The notes beneath the pieces were generated by a model. That model made no database searches. It was not told the origin of the DNA and worked only from the letters and a program-made list of their open reading frames with translations. From Calidithermus chliarophilus DSM 9957 (GTDB lineage: Bacteria > Deinococcota > Deinococci > Deinococcales > Thermaceae), in contig NZ_KE387027.1 in the NCBI RefSeq assembly GCF_000430045.1, positions 349,901-413,900 of the forward strand: a stretch of 64,000 bases of DNA, in the 5' to 3' direction. The position numbers were made by a program, and so were the translations under genes. Within the stretch, counting starts at the first letter, position 1, and every line of letters begins with the position of its first letter. This document shows, piece by piece, positions 36,478 to 45,778 of this stretch.

Positions 36478-37182
36478 ATGCGCCTGTACGACCTCAACTG
36501 GATGCAGCTCGAGGCCTACCTCGAGCGCGACGACCGGATCGTGTGGCCGCTGGGCTGCACCGAGCAGCACGCCTACCTCTCGCTAGGCACCGACTCCATC
36601 CTCGCCGAGCGGGTGGCGCTCGAGGCCGCCGAGCCGCTGGGCGTACCGGTGCTGCCGCCGCTCAACTTCGGCATGACCCCCTCCTTCCTGGCCTACCCCG
36701 GCAGCGTCTCGCTGCGGGTGCAGACCTACATGGCGCTGCTGCGCGACGTGCTCGACTCGCTGCTGCGGCAGGGCTTCCGCCGCTTCCTCGTCGTCAACGG
36801 GCACGGCGGCAACACCCCGGCCCTGGGCCTGGTGCGCGAGTGGCTGGCCGACAACCCGCAGGCCCAGGTCAGGTTCCACGACTGGTGGCAAGCCCCCAGG
36901 GTGTGGGCCAAGGTGCAGGCCCTCGACCCGGTGGCCTCCCACGCGAGCTGGATGGAGAACTTCCCATGGACCCGCCTGCCGGGCGTCGCGCAGCCCGCCG
37001 GGCCCAAAGCCCCCGTAGACCTCGCCCGCCTGCGCCTGATGGGCCCCGAACGCACCCGCCAGGAGCTGGGCGACGGCAACTTCGCCGGGCTTTACCAGCG
37101 CCCCGACGAGGAAATGCTCGCGCTGTGGCAGGTGGCGGTGGAGGAGACCCGGGAACTGCTCGAGCACGGCTGGCTCGAGTGA
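36478..37182 (+). CDS. Creatininase-family amidohydrolase
   Basis: This 234-residue protein has the metal-binding motif GCTEQHAYLSLGTD (E29, H31, D39) and VNGHGGNTPAL. The family includes creatinine amidohydrolase and the amide hydrolases of riboflavin/F420 and mycofactocin pathways. Without pathway neighbours the substrate is open. Own leaderless promoter. Confidence 0.85.
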   Translation: MRLYDLNWMQLEAYLERDDRIVWPLGCTEQHAYLSLGTDSILAERVALEAAEPLGVPVLPPLNFGMTPSFLAYPGSVSLRVQTYMALLRDVLDSLLRQGFRRFLVVNGHGGNTPALGLVREWLADNPQAQVRFHDWWQAPRVWAKVQALDPVASHASWMENFPWTRLPGVAQPAGPKAPVDLARLRLMGPERTRQELGDGNFAGLYQRPDEEMLALWQVAVEETRELLEHGWLE

Positions 37183-37204
37183 ACCGGGCACAGCCCAAAA
37201 TGCC

Positions 37205-37333
37205 GGCTATCGGCCATCAGCTATCGACCATCGACCATCGACCATCGACCATCGACCATCGACCATCGACTATCGACTATCGACTATCGACTATCGACTA
37301 TCGACTATCGACTATCGACTATCGACCTTTGAC
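37205..37333. repeat. Near-pure tandem heptad array (VNTR)
   Basis: After GGCTATC-type units comes one TATCGAC (37222-37228), six perfect CATCGAC (37229-37270), eight perfect TATCGAC (37271-37326) and CTTTGAC. The low divergence indicates recent expansion by slippage or unequal exchange. It ends 2 bp before the stop of the leftward S41 protease gene. Confidence 0.95.
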
Positions 37334-37334
37334 C

Positions 37335-38618
37335 CTACTTGACCTGCTCCAACGCCGCCTTGATGTACGGGTCGTCTGCCTCGGCGAACTCGAGCCAGTC
37401 CTGGCTGATGAGCACGTTCGGCGTCACCTGCTCGCTCTCCATCGGCTTCTCCCCGGGCAGCACGAAGCGCCCCTGGGCGATGAAGAACACCGAGCCGTCG
37501 GGCAATTCGTGGCCCTGGTAGTAGCGGTTGCCGCCACCGGTCTTCTCGCCGACTAGCGTGGTGTTGGGGCGCGTCTGCAGGATGGCGGCGCTCATGTTGG
37601 CCGAGCCGGTCGTGCCGCGGTCGACGAGCACCACCAAGGGGATCTGGCTCAGGTCGGGCTTGCGGGCGGGGATGTTGCGCCGCTCGTAGAACTCGGGGCC
37701 CTCGAAGCCGTACTTGACCCCGCTGATGAAGTGGCCCAGCAGGTAGCGCATGGTGCGCATCCCTGAGCCGCCGGTGCCCCGCAGGTCGAGGACGAGGCCC
37801 TTGAGGGGGGTGCTCGAGGTGAGCTCGGTGAGGGCTTTCTCGAGGGCAGCCGGCATCTGTTCCTCGCCGAGCTCGCTCACCCAGAGGTAGCCCACTTGCG
37901 GGTTGGCCTCGAGGCGTCGGGCCTCGAGGATGGTCTCGGGGTAGTTGACCCGCGCCCGCTGCACGGTCACGTCGCGCGGGGGCTGGCCCGGCGACTTGAC
38001 GCTGAGGGTGATGGTGCTGCCCTCAGGGCCGCGGATGCGGTCGGTGGAGGGGCAGTCGCGGCCGTTGACGGCCAGGATGCGGTCGCGGGCCTTGATCCCC
38101 GCGCGGGCGGCGGGGCTGTTGGGCAGCACCCAGCGCACCGTGAGCCCGTCGCGGGGGTCGGTGGAGGAGATCAGGGTGCCGATGCCGCTGAGCCCGGCTC
38201 GAGCCTGCGAGAGCTTGGACTGCGCCTCGAGCTGCGTGGCGCTGAGGAAGACCCCGTCGAGCTCGTTCACCAGGCCGCGCATGGCGTCGTAGTAGGCCCG
38301 CTCGCTCCTGGCCTGCAGGGCCTGGGCCTTGTACTGGGCGCTCACCTTCTCCCAGTCCTTGCCCTCGAAGCCCGGGTCGAGGTAGTAGAACCAGATCTTC
38401 GCCAGCAGCAGGTCGAGCACGTCGGCGCGGTCCTCGGGCTTCTGCAGGACCTGCGGGAAGCCGGTGGTGTTCTCCGCGCTGACCCCGGAGTTGTCGATGG
38501 AGCCGCAGGGGGGGTCCTGGGCGGGGGGCTGGGCCTGCGCCTGCCCGCCCGAGTTGTGGTTCTGCCCCAGCCCGAAGGCCACGGCCAACAGCGCTACCAG
38601 CACCAGCAATCGCTTCAT
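37335..38618 (-). CDS. Secreted S41-family (C-terminal processing) peptidase with PDZ domain
   Basis: A 427-residue protein with an N-terminal signal peptide (MKRLLVLVALLAVAFGLG), a PDZ domain at about 143-222 (VRWVLPNSPAARAGIKARDRI) and the S41 domain with catalytic Ser339 in TTGSANMSA and Lys359 in VGEKTGGGN. Members cleave C-terminal regions of exported proteins. Its ATG overlaps the stop of the ABC ATPase gene by 4 nt, so it is the last gene of the peptide importer operon and may supply peptides to it; that is inference. Confidence 0.88.
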   Translation of the reverse strand: MKRLLVLVALLAVAFGLGQNHNSGGQAQAQPPAQDPPCGSIDNSGVSAENTTGFPQVLQKPEDRADVLDLLLAKIWFYYLDPGFEGKDWEKVSAQYKAQALQARSERAYYDAMRGLVNELDGVFLSATQLEAQSKLSQARAGLSGIGTLISSTDPRDGLTVRWVLPNSPAARAGIKARDRILAVNGRDCPSTDRIRGPEGSTITLSVKSPGQPPRDVTVQRARVNYPETILEARRLEANPQVGYLWVSELGEEQMPAALEKALTELTSSTPLKGLVLDLRGTGGSGMRTMRYLLGHFISGVKYGFEGPEFYERRNIPARKPDLSQIPLVVLVDRGTTGSANMSAAILQTRPNTTLVGEKTGGGNRYYQGHELPDGSVFFIAQGRFVLPGEKPMESEQVTPNVLISQDWLEFAEADDPYIKAALEQVK

Positions 38619-40663
38619 GGCTTCACCCCTTGCTCCGCTTGTCTCGCATTATCCGCCGCCGGGGCGGGAAAAAGATGACACGCCACCCAATGCCCGGGGG
38701 CGACCTCCAGCAACTCGGGCTCCACCCGCTCGCACTCCCCCCGGATGGCCACGGGGCAGCGCGGGTGGAAGGCGCAGCCGGGGGGCACGCGGGCCGGGTT
38801 GGGCGGCTCGCCCTGCACCACGGCGCGGCGCTCGAGCCGGTTCTTGGGATCGGGCTCGGGGACGGCCTCGAGCAGCGCCTTGGTGTAGGGGTGGTGGGGC
38901 CGGTCGATCAGCTCCACCGCCGGGGCCACCTCCACCACCCGGCCCAGGTACAGCACCGCGATGCGGTCGGCGAAGTGGCGGCTGGAGGCCAGGTCGTGGG
39001 TGATGTAGAGGAAGCTCAGGCCCCGCGCCCGCTGGATCTCCTTGAGCAGGTAGAGGATCTCGGCGCGGGAGGAGGCGTCGATCATCGAGACCGGCTCGTC
39101 GGCGACGACGTACTCGGGCGAGAGCACCAGGGTGCGGGCGATGCCCACCCGCTGCCGCTGCCCGCCCGAGAGCTGGTGGGGGAACTTGACGGCGAACTCG
39201 GCGGCGGGGGAGAGGCGCACCTGGGCGAGGGCCTCGAGCACCTTCGCCTCGCGCTCGTGCGGGCCCAAGCCCCCGTGCACCAGCAGGGGCTCCTCCACGA
39301 TCTGCCGCACGCTCATGTAGGGGCTGAGCGCGGCGTAGGGGTCCTGGAAGATGGCCTGGGCGCGGCGGCGGAAGGCCTTGAGGCCCTTCTCGGGCAGCCG
39401 CGCGATGTCCTGGCCGTCGAAAAGGATCTGCCCCGAGGTCGGGCGGAGCAGCCGCAGCGTGGCCCGGCCCAGCGTGGTCTTGCCGCTCCCCGACTCGCCC
39501 ACCACGGCCAGGGTCTCGCCCCGGGCGAGCTCGAGGCTCACCCCGTCGAGCGCCTTTACCGCGGTGGAGCTGAAGAAGCCGCTGCGGGCGCGGAAATGTA
39601 CCTTGAGGTCGCGCACGCTGAGGATGGGCTGAGCGGAGGGAAGGGGGCCGGGGCGCACGGGGGCCGGGGTCCCCGCCGGGGGCGCGGGCTGGGGGAGCCT
39701 GGCGCGGTGGTCGGGGTGGTAGAGCCAGCAGCGCACCTGCTGGCCGGGGGTGGGCTCGAGCAGCGGCGGGGGCCGCTTGCAGGCGTCGAAGGCGTAGGGG
39801 CAGCGCTCCTGGAAGCGGCAGCCCTCGGGCGGGTGGATCAGGTCGGGCGGGGCGCCGCGCAGGAAGCCCGGCAGGAGGTCGGAGTGCAGGCGGGGGATGC
39901 TGGCGAGGAGCCCCTGGGTGTAGGGGTCGAGGGGGCGGGTGAGGAGGGCCTCGAGGCTCCCCTGCTCGCGGATCTGCCCGCCGTACACCACCGCCACCCG
40001 GTCGCAGAGGCCTGCGGCCAGCGCCGGGTCGTGGGTGATGAAGAGCATGGACAGGCCCAGGTCGCGCTTGAGCTCCTTGAGCAGGTTGACGATCTGGGCC
40101 TGCACGATCACGTCGAGAGCGCTGGTGGGCTCGTCGAGGATCACCAGCGGGGGCTTGAGCGCCAGGGCCATGGCGATCACCACACGCTGCTTCATCCCGC
40201 CCGAGAGCTCGTGCGGGTAGCGCCCGTACACTTCGGCGGGCAGCCCCACGCGCTCCAGGAGCCGCTCGACCTCCTTCTTGGCCTGGGGCTTGGGGACGCC
40301 CTCGAGCAGCATCCGCTCGGCCACCTGCTCGCCCACCCGCAGCACCGGGTTGAAGGCGTTCATGGCCCCCTGAAACACCATCGAGACGCCCTTCCAGCGC
40401 ACGCTGCGCCGCAGCTCGGCCTCGGGGAGGGTCATCACCTCGCGCCCCTGGAAGCGCACGCTGCCCTGGTAGCGCGCGACGTTCTTGGGCAGCAGCCGCA
40501 TCAGCGCCACGCCCAGGCTGGTCTTGCCGCTCCCCGACTCCCCGATCAGCCCCAGCACCTCCCCGCCGGCCTCGAGCGCGAAGGAAACCCCGTCCACCGC
40601 CCGCACTGGGCCCTTGGGGGTGGCGTAGTGAAGGATGAGGTCCTGGACTTCTAGCAGGGGCAT
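38615..40663 (-). CDS. Peptide ABC transporter, fused DppD-DppF-type double ATPase
   Basis: A 682-residue fusion of two ATPases. Each half has Walker A GESGSGKT, the signature LSGGMKQRV or LSGGQRQRV and Walker B (VILDEPTSALD or VVADEPVSMID). Each ends with the oligopeptide-ABC cysteine motif (CRFQERCPYAFDAC; CAFHPRCP) that binds a 4Fe-4S cluster in DppD/OppD proteins. I chose the ATG at 40663 behind GGAGGGAGG; the frame further upstream is repeat DNA. It powers uptake by the permeases upstream. Confidence 0.93.
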   Translation of the reverse strand: MPLLEVQDLILHYATPKGPVRAVDGVSFALEAGGEVLGLIGESGSGKTSLGVALMRLLPKNVARYQGSVRFQGREVMTLPEAELRRSVRWKGVSMVFQGAMNAFNPVLRVGEQVAERMLLEGVPKPQAKKEVERLLERVGLPAEVYGRYPHELSGGMKQRVVIAMALALKPPLVILDEPTSALDVIVQAQIVNLLKELKRDLGLSMLFITHDPALAAGLCDRVAVVYGGQIREQGSLEALLTRPLDPYTQGLLASIPRLHSDLLPGFLRGAPPDLIHPPEGCRFQERCPYAFDACKRPPPLLEPTPGQQVRCWLYHPDHRARLPQPAPPAGTPAPVRPGPLPSAQPILSVRDLKVHFRARSGFFSSTAVKALDGVSLELARGETLAVVGESGSGKTTLGRATLRLLRPTSGQILFDGQDIARLPEKGLKAFRRRAQAIFQDPYAALSPYMSVRQIVEEPLLVHGGLGPHEREAKVLEALAQVRLSPAAEFAVKFPHQLSGGQRQRVGIARTLVLSPEYVVADEPVSMIDASSRAEILYLLKEIQRARGLSFLYITHDLASSRHFADRIAVLYLGRVVEVAPAVELIDRPHHPYTKALLEAVPEPDPKNRLERRAVVQGEPPNPARVPPGCAFHPRCPVAIRGECERVEPELLEVAPGHWVACHLFPAPAADNARQAEQGVKP

Positions 40664-40679
40664 AGGCCTCCCTCCAGGA

Positions 40680-40853
40680 CGTCGGACGCCAAAAGCGCCG
40701 ATGGCCGATAGCCGATAGCCGATAGCCGATAGCGAAAGGCTTGTAGCTCGCGGCCTGTGGCCTTTGGGAAAACGCTTTCGACCACGAGCCATGATCCACG
40801 TGCCACGTGCGGTCTTTTCGCGTTCGGCGTTTTGCGTCTGGCGTTGGGCGTTC
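40680..40853. repeat. Heptad array inside the peptide-importer operon
   Basis: GATGGCC and four GATAGCC-type units (40701-40735), CTCGCGG and CTGTGGC units, CCACGAG/CCACGTG units, then GCGTTCG, GCGTTTT and GCGTCTG-type units. It separates oppC-like and ATPase genes by 190 bp in an otherwise compact operon. The two CCCC hairpins are absent. Confidence 0.85.
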
Positions 40854-42266
40854 TCACTGCCCCCTCCGCAAGCGGGGATTCACGATGGGCTCGAGGCCCA
40901 GCGAGATCAGCATGAAGGCGATGGCGGTGAGCACGATCAAGAGCCCCGGCGGGAGGATCCACCACCAGTAGCCCAGGTAGACCGCGCCGGTGCGGAAGCC
41001 CTGCTCGAGGATCTGGCCCCAGGTCGGCAGGGTGGGGTCGCCCAGGCCCAAGAAGCTCAGCCCGGCCTCGGCCAGGATGGCGGAGGGGGCCGAGAAGATC
41101 AGGGTGGCGAAGATGAAGGGGGCGATGTGGGGGAAGACGTGGTGCACGATGATGCGGCCGCGCGAAGCCCCCAGGGCGCGGGCGGCCTCGACCTCGGGCG
41201 AGGTGCGCAGGGAGAGCACCATCGAGCGCACCAGGATGGTGAGGCCGGGCCAGCTAAAGAGCACCAGCACCAGCAGGATCAGCCACAGCCGCGCCCCCAG
41301 CACGAAGACCATGAAGATCAGAAGGGGCAGCACCGGCACGTTGTTCACCACGTCGGCGGCCCGCTGGATCAGGAGGTCGGTGCGCCCGCCGGCATAGCCG
41401 CTGACCAGGCCCAGCGCGGTGCCCAGCAGGGTGCTCAGCGTGGCCACCGCCAGCCCGATCAGCAGCGCGATGGGCAGCCCGAACAGCAGGCCCTGGGCCA
41501 GGTCGCGGCCCTGGGCGTCGGTGCCCATGGCCCCGTAGACCGCGCCCCCCGCCACGAAGCGCACCCGGCCCACGCGGTCGCCGGGGTCTTCCACCCGCAC
41601 GCGGGCCTCGAGCCGGTAGCGCCCCTCCAGCGGCACCAAGCCCCCGTCCACCCAGCGCCCGAACAGGGCCAGGGGCAACTGGCGCTGCACGGCGTCGTAG
41701 TCCACGCCGGGCTCCTGCTCGAGCAGGTAGCCGTAGGTGGCCTCGACGGCGTTGGGGTCGCTGTCGAGGGCCACCCGCAAGGGCTCGTCCTGGTGGCGGC
41801 GGTAGGGCGGGGCCTCGCCGGGGAAGGGGCCGGAGATCACCGTGCGGAAGAGGGGGACCTCGCCGCCGTCGGGCCGGATCAGCACCGCCTCGACGGTGGG
41901 CGGTCCCGAGCGGTAGGTCACGTCGGCCAGGGAGAAGGAGAGGAAGGTGGGGGGCTGGCGGCCCTGGAAGTCGAAGGCCAGCTCGTAGACCTTGAGCTTG
42001 CCGTCCTCGCGGGCGGGGGCGCGGGTCTCGAGGATGCGGTGCTCGGGGCGCCGGGGGCCCAGCAGGTTGGTCCAGGCCGGGGGCGCGGCCTTGGGGTAGT
42101 CGCCCCACAGGGCGGGGTTGCTCCAGCGCCGGGGGCCGAAGTCGCGGGGGAAGGTGAGCACCACCCACAGCGCCGCCAGCGCCAGCAGCCCGAAGAGCAG
42201 CAGCCCGGCCCGGCCGGCCCCGGTAGCCCACAGCTCGCGCAGCACGGTGCGCAGGTCCAGCCTCAC
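40854..42266 (-). CDS. Peptide ABC transporter permease, DppC type with large periplasmic insert
   Basis: The GTG at 42266 overlaps the stop of the preceding permease (GTGA) and yields 470 residues, longer than the usual 280-300. After helix 1 (about 19-38) a hydrophilic domain of about 215 residues precedes the inner-membrane transport domain. The EAA loop is ARALGASRGRIIVHHVFPHI. The upstream part of the longer frame is a shadow. The insert could dock the binding protein. Confidence 0.9.
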   Translation of the reverse strand: MRLDLRTVLRELWATGAGRAGLLLFGLLALAALWVVLTFPRDFGPRRWSNPALWGDYPKAAPPAWTNLLGPRRPEHRILETRAPAREDGKLKVYELAFDFQGRQPPTFLSFSLADVTYRSGPPTVEAVLIRPDGGEVPLFRTVISGPFPGEAPPYRRHQDEPLRVALDSDPNAVEATYGYLLEQEPGVDYDAVQRQLPLALFGRWVDGGLVPLEGRYRLEARVRVEDPGDRVGRVRFVAGGAVYGAMGTDAQGRDLAQGLLFGLPIALLIGLAVATLSTLLGTALGLVSGYAGGRTDLLIQRAADVVNNVPVLPLLIFMVFVLGARLWLILLVLVLFSWPGLTILVRSMVLSLRTSPEVEAARALGASRGRIIVHHVFPHIAPFIFATLIFSAPSAILAEAGLSFLGLGDPTLPTWGQILEQGFRTGAVYLGYWWWILPPGLLIVLTAIAFMLISLGLEPIVNPRLRRGQ

Positions 42267-43330
42267 GGGCCCCCCTCGTAGCGCACCCGCGGGTCGAGCC
42301 AGACGTAGAGCACCTCGAGCACCAGCCGCGCGATCACGTAGAGCAGGGTGAACATGAAGGTGAGCGCCACGATCAGGCCCTCGTCGGGCGTGCCCGCGAT
42401 GGCGTCGTAGTACAGCCGCCCCATGCCCCGCCAGTCGAAGATGGTCTCCACCAGGATCGAGCCGCCCAGGCTCCCCGCGAGCCCCAGGATCAGCCCGGTC
42501 ACGATGGGCGGGGCGGCCACGCGCAGGATGTGGCGGTTGCGCACGACCGGCTCGGGCATCCCCTTGGCCCGCGCCACCGCGACGTGGTCCTCCTGCGCGA
42601 TGTTGAGGGTGAGGGTGCGGATGGAGTAGATCGAGGGGCCCACGCTGGCGAGCACCAGCGTGAGCACCGGCAGCACCGAGTGCCACAGCAGGTCGAGGAA
42701 GCGGGCGAAGGCCCCCTCGGGCGGCGGGGCGCTGTACATGCCCCCGGGCGGCAGCAGCTCGAGCTCAAAGGCCAGCACCAGCACCAGCAAAATGCCCAGC
42801 CACCACGTCGGCACCGCGTAGGACACCGCCGCCAGGTAGGCCACGAAGCGGTCGAGCCTCGAGCCCACCCGCGTGGACATCCACACCCCGGCCAGGATGC
42901 CGATGACCGCGGTGATGACGGTGGCGGTGGTGAGGAGCAGCACGGTGTTGGGCAGGCGCTCGAGCACGATGTCGGCGATGCGGCTCGATCCGTCGTAGCT
43001 GCGCAGGTTGCGGGCTTCGCCTAAGTCGAGGGTGAGCACCCGCCAGACCATGCCGGGGATGCGGGCGTACCAGGGCTGGTCGAGGCCATACGAGGCCAGG
43101 AGCTCCTGGCGGCGGGCCTCGAGGGCGGCCTCGAGCTGGTCGGGGTCGCGGATGGTCTGGGTGAGCGAGGTGCGCAGGGCGCGCAATTCCTCACCCACCG
43201 TGGCCTGCAGGATCTTGTCGGAGAAGCCCGTGGCCCCCAGGCTCACCGCCAGCAGCACCAGCACGGTGATGAGCACCCCGAAGAGGGTGAGGGCGCGGAA
43301 GAGCAGGGGTCGGAGGAGGGAGAGGTCCAT
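42263..43330 (-). CDS. Peptide ABC transporter permease, DppB type
   Basis: A 355-residue inner-membrane permease with six helices and the EAA-type loop VAVARAKGMPEPVVRNRHILRVAAPP. A periplasmic stretch of about 90 residues follows helix 1. It lies between the binding-protein gene (59 bp upstream) and the second permease. Confidence 0.92.
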   Translation of the reverse strand: MDLSLLRPLLFRALTLFGVLITVLVLLAVSLGATGFSDKILQATVGEELRALRTSLTQTIRDPDQLEAALEARRQELLASYGLDQPWYARIPGMVWRVLTLDLGEARNLRSYDGSSRIADIVLERLPNTVLLLTTATVITAVIGILAGVWMSTRVGSRLDRFVAYLAAVSYAVPTWWLGILLVLVLAFELELLPPGGMYSAPPPEGAFARFLDLLWHSVLPVLTLVLASVGPSIYSIRTLTLNIAQEDHVAVARAKGMPEPVVRNRHILRVAAPPIVTGLILGLAGSLGGSILVETIFDWRGMGRLYYDAIAGTPDEGLIVALTFMFTLLYVIARLVLEVLYVWLDPRVRYEGGP

Positions 43331-43389
43331 GCTCTGAGGATGCGGGTGGCGTTTGGCGCAGGGCTAGGGCTTTGCGCCACCCGCACGCT

Positions 43390-45768
43390 TCACGGCGTCA
43401 CGTTGACGTCCACGGTGCGCTCGGCCACGGCGGCCAGGCTGTCGCTGTAGGCGGCGAGGTAGAGGCGGTAGAGCCCCGGCTTGAGGGCGCGGGTGGCGCT
43501 GGCCTCGAGCGTCACGCTGAAGTCGCCGGCCTTGCCGGTCTTGCTCTGGCCCTGGGCCACCACCTTACCGCTGGCGGGCTCCAAGAGCAGGTAGCGCAGG
43601 CCCAGCGTGCCGGGGCCGCGCAGGCTGGCCTTGACCTCGGCGGCCTTGCCCACCGCCACCCGGCCCGCGTCCACCCGGCCGATGGCGAGGTCGGGGGGCT
43701 CGCCCTGGAACCAGTCGCCGGGCTTGTAGGGGTAGCTGGGGTCGCGGAAGGCCCGCAGCTCGGCGTACTGGGCGGGGGGGTCGTAGCGGGCGAGGAAGAA
43801 GGGGCCGTTGGAGATGACTAAGTGGCCGTACTTGTTGAACCACTCGATGGAGGCCTGGTAGCGGGCCTTGGCCTCCTGGGCGCTCACCAGGCTGCGCCCG
43901 CCCACCTGGAACACGCCCTCGGGCACCGTGCCCGCCTCGTTGAACTGGCGCAGGGTGCGCAGCACCGCCCGCGCGTCCTTGTCGAGCACCAGGCTCAGCC
44001 AGGGCACGTCGAAGCGGGCGGCGGCGGTGTCGGTGTAGGCGGCGCGGCGCTGCTTGAACACCAGGTCGTCCATCGCGGCCAACAGCTCCCAGGGGGTGCC
44101 CAGCCCGCTGGGCGAGGCGTAGCCGGCGATGAGCGAGGGTTCGAAGTGCCAGAAGTCCACGTAGACCTCGAGCCGGTTGGCGTCGAGCACCCGGAAGCCC
44201 TTGAAGGTCTCCAGCAGCGGGCGGCTGGTGACGGCGAGGGCGACCTCGATCTTCGACTTCTCGGGGTTGTAGGCCAGCTCGTAGCCCTGGGCGATGGAGT
44301 AGAGCACGTCGGCCATGGTGATGCTCTGGCCGTGGTGCCACTTGCTCTTGAAGTAGCGCGAGTAGTCGAAGGTGACCTTGCTGGTCGCGCGGGTGCTGGC
44401 GGCCACGGGCTTCCACCGGCCGCTGGAGGCGTCCCAGGTCACGGCGCCCTCCGCGACCTCGAGCTTGCCCGAGGGGCCGGCGGTCTCCACCTTGAACTCG
44501 GCGCGGAAGGGCTTGGTCTCGCCGGTGAAGGGCTGGTTCCACAGCGGCGGGTCGGCCAGGTTGCGGTAGATGTCGCTGGAGTACACGTCGCCCAGGCCGC
44601 CCACCGGGTTCCAGGTGGTGCGCTCGGTCCACACCCACAGGTGGCCCACCGTCACCTGGTCCTTGCCCGGCACGTGGGCCTCGCGCAGCGCCCAGGGGTT
44701 GCGCGGCCCGGCCACCAGGTCCTCGGTGACGCCGGTGAGCTCGGCGCGGGCGGGGAAGGTGTTGACGGCCGTCACCAGCCACACCCGCACCGACTCCTCG
44801 AGCCCGAGCTGGGTCATGCGGCGGTAGAGCTGGTTGCGCTCGGCCTCGCTTTTGAAGTCGCCGGTGAAGAGCTTCTTGCCCAGGTCGTCGAGCTCCTTGT
44901 TCTGGTACTGCCAGAAGCCCGCCTGCTGCCAGCCGGGCAGGTTGCCCAGCCAGGGGGCGTAGAAGCTGTTGACGCTGCCGAACTCGTAGCGCTGCGGCGC
45001 GCCCCGGCCCCAGCCCTCGGTGTAGAGGTGCCACTCCAGCGCCTTGGGGTCGGAGGAGTACACCGTGAGCACGGCGGGGGCGAAGGTCTGGTAGCTCATC
45101 GCCACCGTGAAGCCGGCCTTCTCGAGCTCGGCGCGCACCAGGTCCCCGATCTCGCGGCGCTCGTCCTCCACGCGGGTGATGAACTTCAGCCGGACGGGCT
45201 GGCCGCGGTACTGCCACTTGCCCCCCACCAGCTCGGCCCCGGCCTTGCGCATGGCCTGGGCGATGTCGTTGCGCGCGCGCTCGGGGTCGTAGCGGATGCC
45301 CGAGCCCCGGTCGAGGTCGTAGATCGCCAGGAAGTCGAAGTCGCGCGGGGAGAGGTGCGTGACCATGGGGAAGGCGTTGCCCCGGAAGATGTCGCGCGCG
45401 ATGAACTCGCGGTTGACCAGCGACTGCACCGCCTGCCGCACCTCCTTGAGGGCGAAGGGGTTGAGCTGCCCCTGCGGCGCGGGCGCGGGGTTGAGGATGA
45501 GCGAGAGGGTGGTGGCGGGGGCCTGGTAGAGCTTGACCCCCGGCGTGCCGCGCAGCTCCTGGGCCGCGGCGGTCTTGAGGCTGAACAGGTAGAGGTCCAT
45601 CTGCCCCGCCTTGAGGTCGAGGGGGGCGCGGTCGGCGTTGAAGGCCCGGAAGACCAGGCGCTCCGCCGAGGGGCCGGGCTTCTGGTGCGGGGGCTTGTAG
45701 CCCCCGCTCTGGCCCAGGGCCACGACGAGGGCGGCCAGGGCCACGTAGGGCAGCGTCTTACGCAGCAT
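43390..45768 (-). CDS. Peptide ABC transporter substrate-binding protein (SBP family 5)
   Basis: A 792-residue secreted solute-binding protein. A signal peptide (LRKTLPYVALAALVVALG) is followed by a family 5 fold: LNPFALKEVRQAVQSLVNREFIARDIF, FKSKWHHGQSITMADVLYSIAQGYELAYN, and WFNKYGHLVISNGPFFLARYDP. The order of these blocks is unusual and there is a C-terminal beta-sandwich-like tail (about 700-792). GGGAGGAG precedes the ATG. It starts 10 nt after the secreted BNR gene. Confidence 0.9.
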   Translation of the reverse strand: MLRKTLPYVALAALVVALGQSGGYKPPHQKPGPSAERLVFRAFNADRAPLDLKAGQMDLYLFSLKTAAAQELRGTPGVKLYQAPATTLSLILNPAPAPQGQLNPFALKEVRQAVQSLVNREFIARDIFRGNAFPMVTHLSPRDFDFLAIYDLDRGSGIRYDPERARNDIAQAMRKAGAELVGGKWQYRGQPVRLKFITRVEDERREIGDLVRAELEKAGFTVAMSYQTFAPAVLTVYSSDPKALEWHLYTEGWGRGAPQRYEFGSVNSFYAPWLGNLPGWQQAGFWQYQNKELDDLGKKLFTGDFKSEAERNQLYRRMTQLGLEESVRVWLVTAVNTFPARAELTGVTEDLVAGPRNPWALREAHVPGKDQVTVGHLWVWTERTTWNPVGGLGDVYSSDIYRNLADPPLWNQPFTGETKPFRAEFKVETAGPSGKLEVAEGAVTWDASSGRWKPVAASTRATSKVTFDYSRYFKSKWHHGQSITMADVLYSIAQGYELAYNPEKSKIEVALAVTSRPLLETFKGFRVLDANRLEVYVDFWHFEPSLIAGYASPSGLGTPWELLAAMDDLVFKQRRAAYTDTAAARFDVPWLSLVLDKDARAVLRTLRQFNEAGTVPEGVFQVGGRSLVSAQEAKARYQASIEWFNKYGHLVISNGPFFLARYDPPAQYAELRAFRDPSYPYKPGDWFQGEPPDLAIGRVDAGRVAVGKAAEVKASLRGPGTLGLRYLLLEPASGKVVAQGQSKTGKAGDFSVTLEASATRALKPGLYRLYLAAYSDSLAAVAERTVDVNVTP

Positions 45769-45778
45769 GGGCTCCTCC

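Noticed and set aside
37205-37333. CRISPR array
   Set aside because: The units are 7 nt and contiguous, with no repeat-spacer alternation and no cas genes nearby.
38615-40792. N-terminal extension of the double ATPase to 40792
   Set aside because: The extra 43 codons are repeat DNA; GGAGGGAGG and the family start are at 40663.
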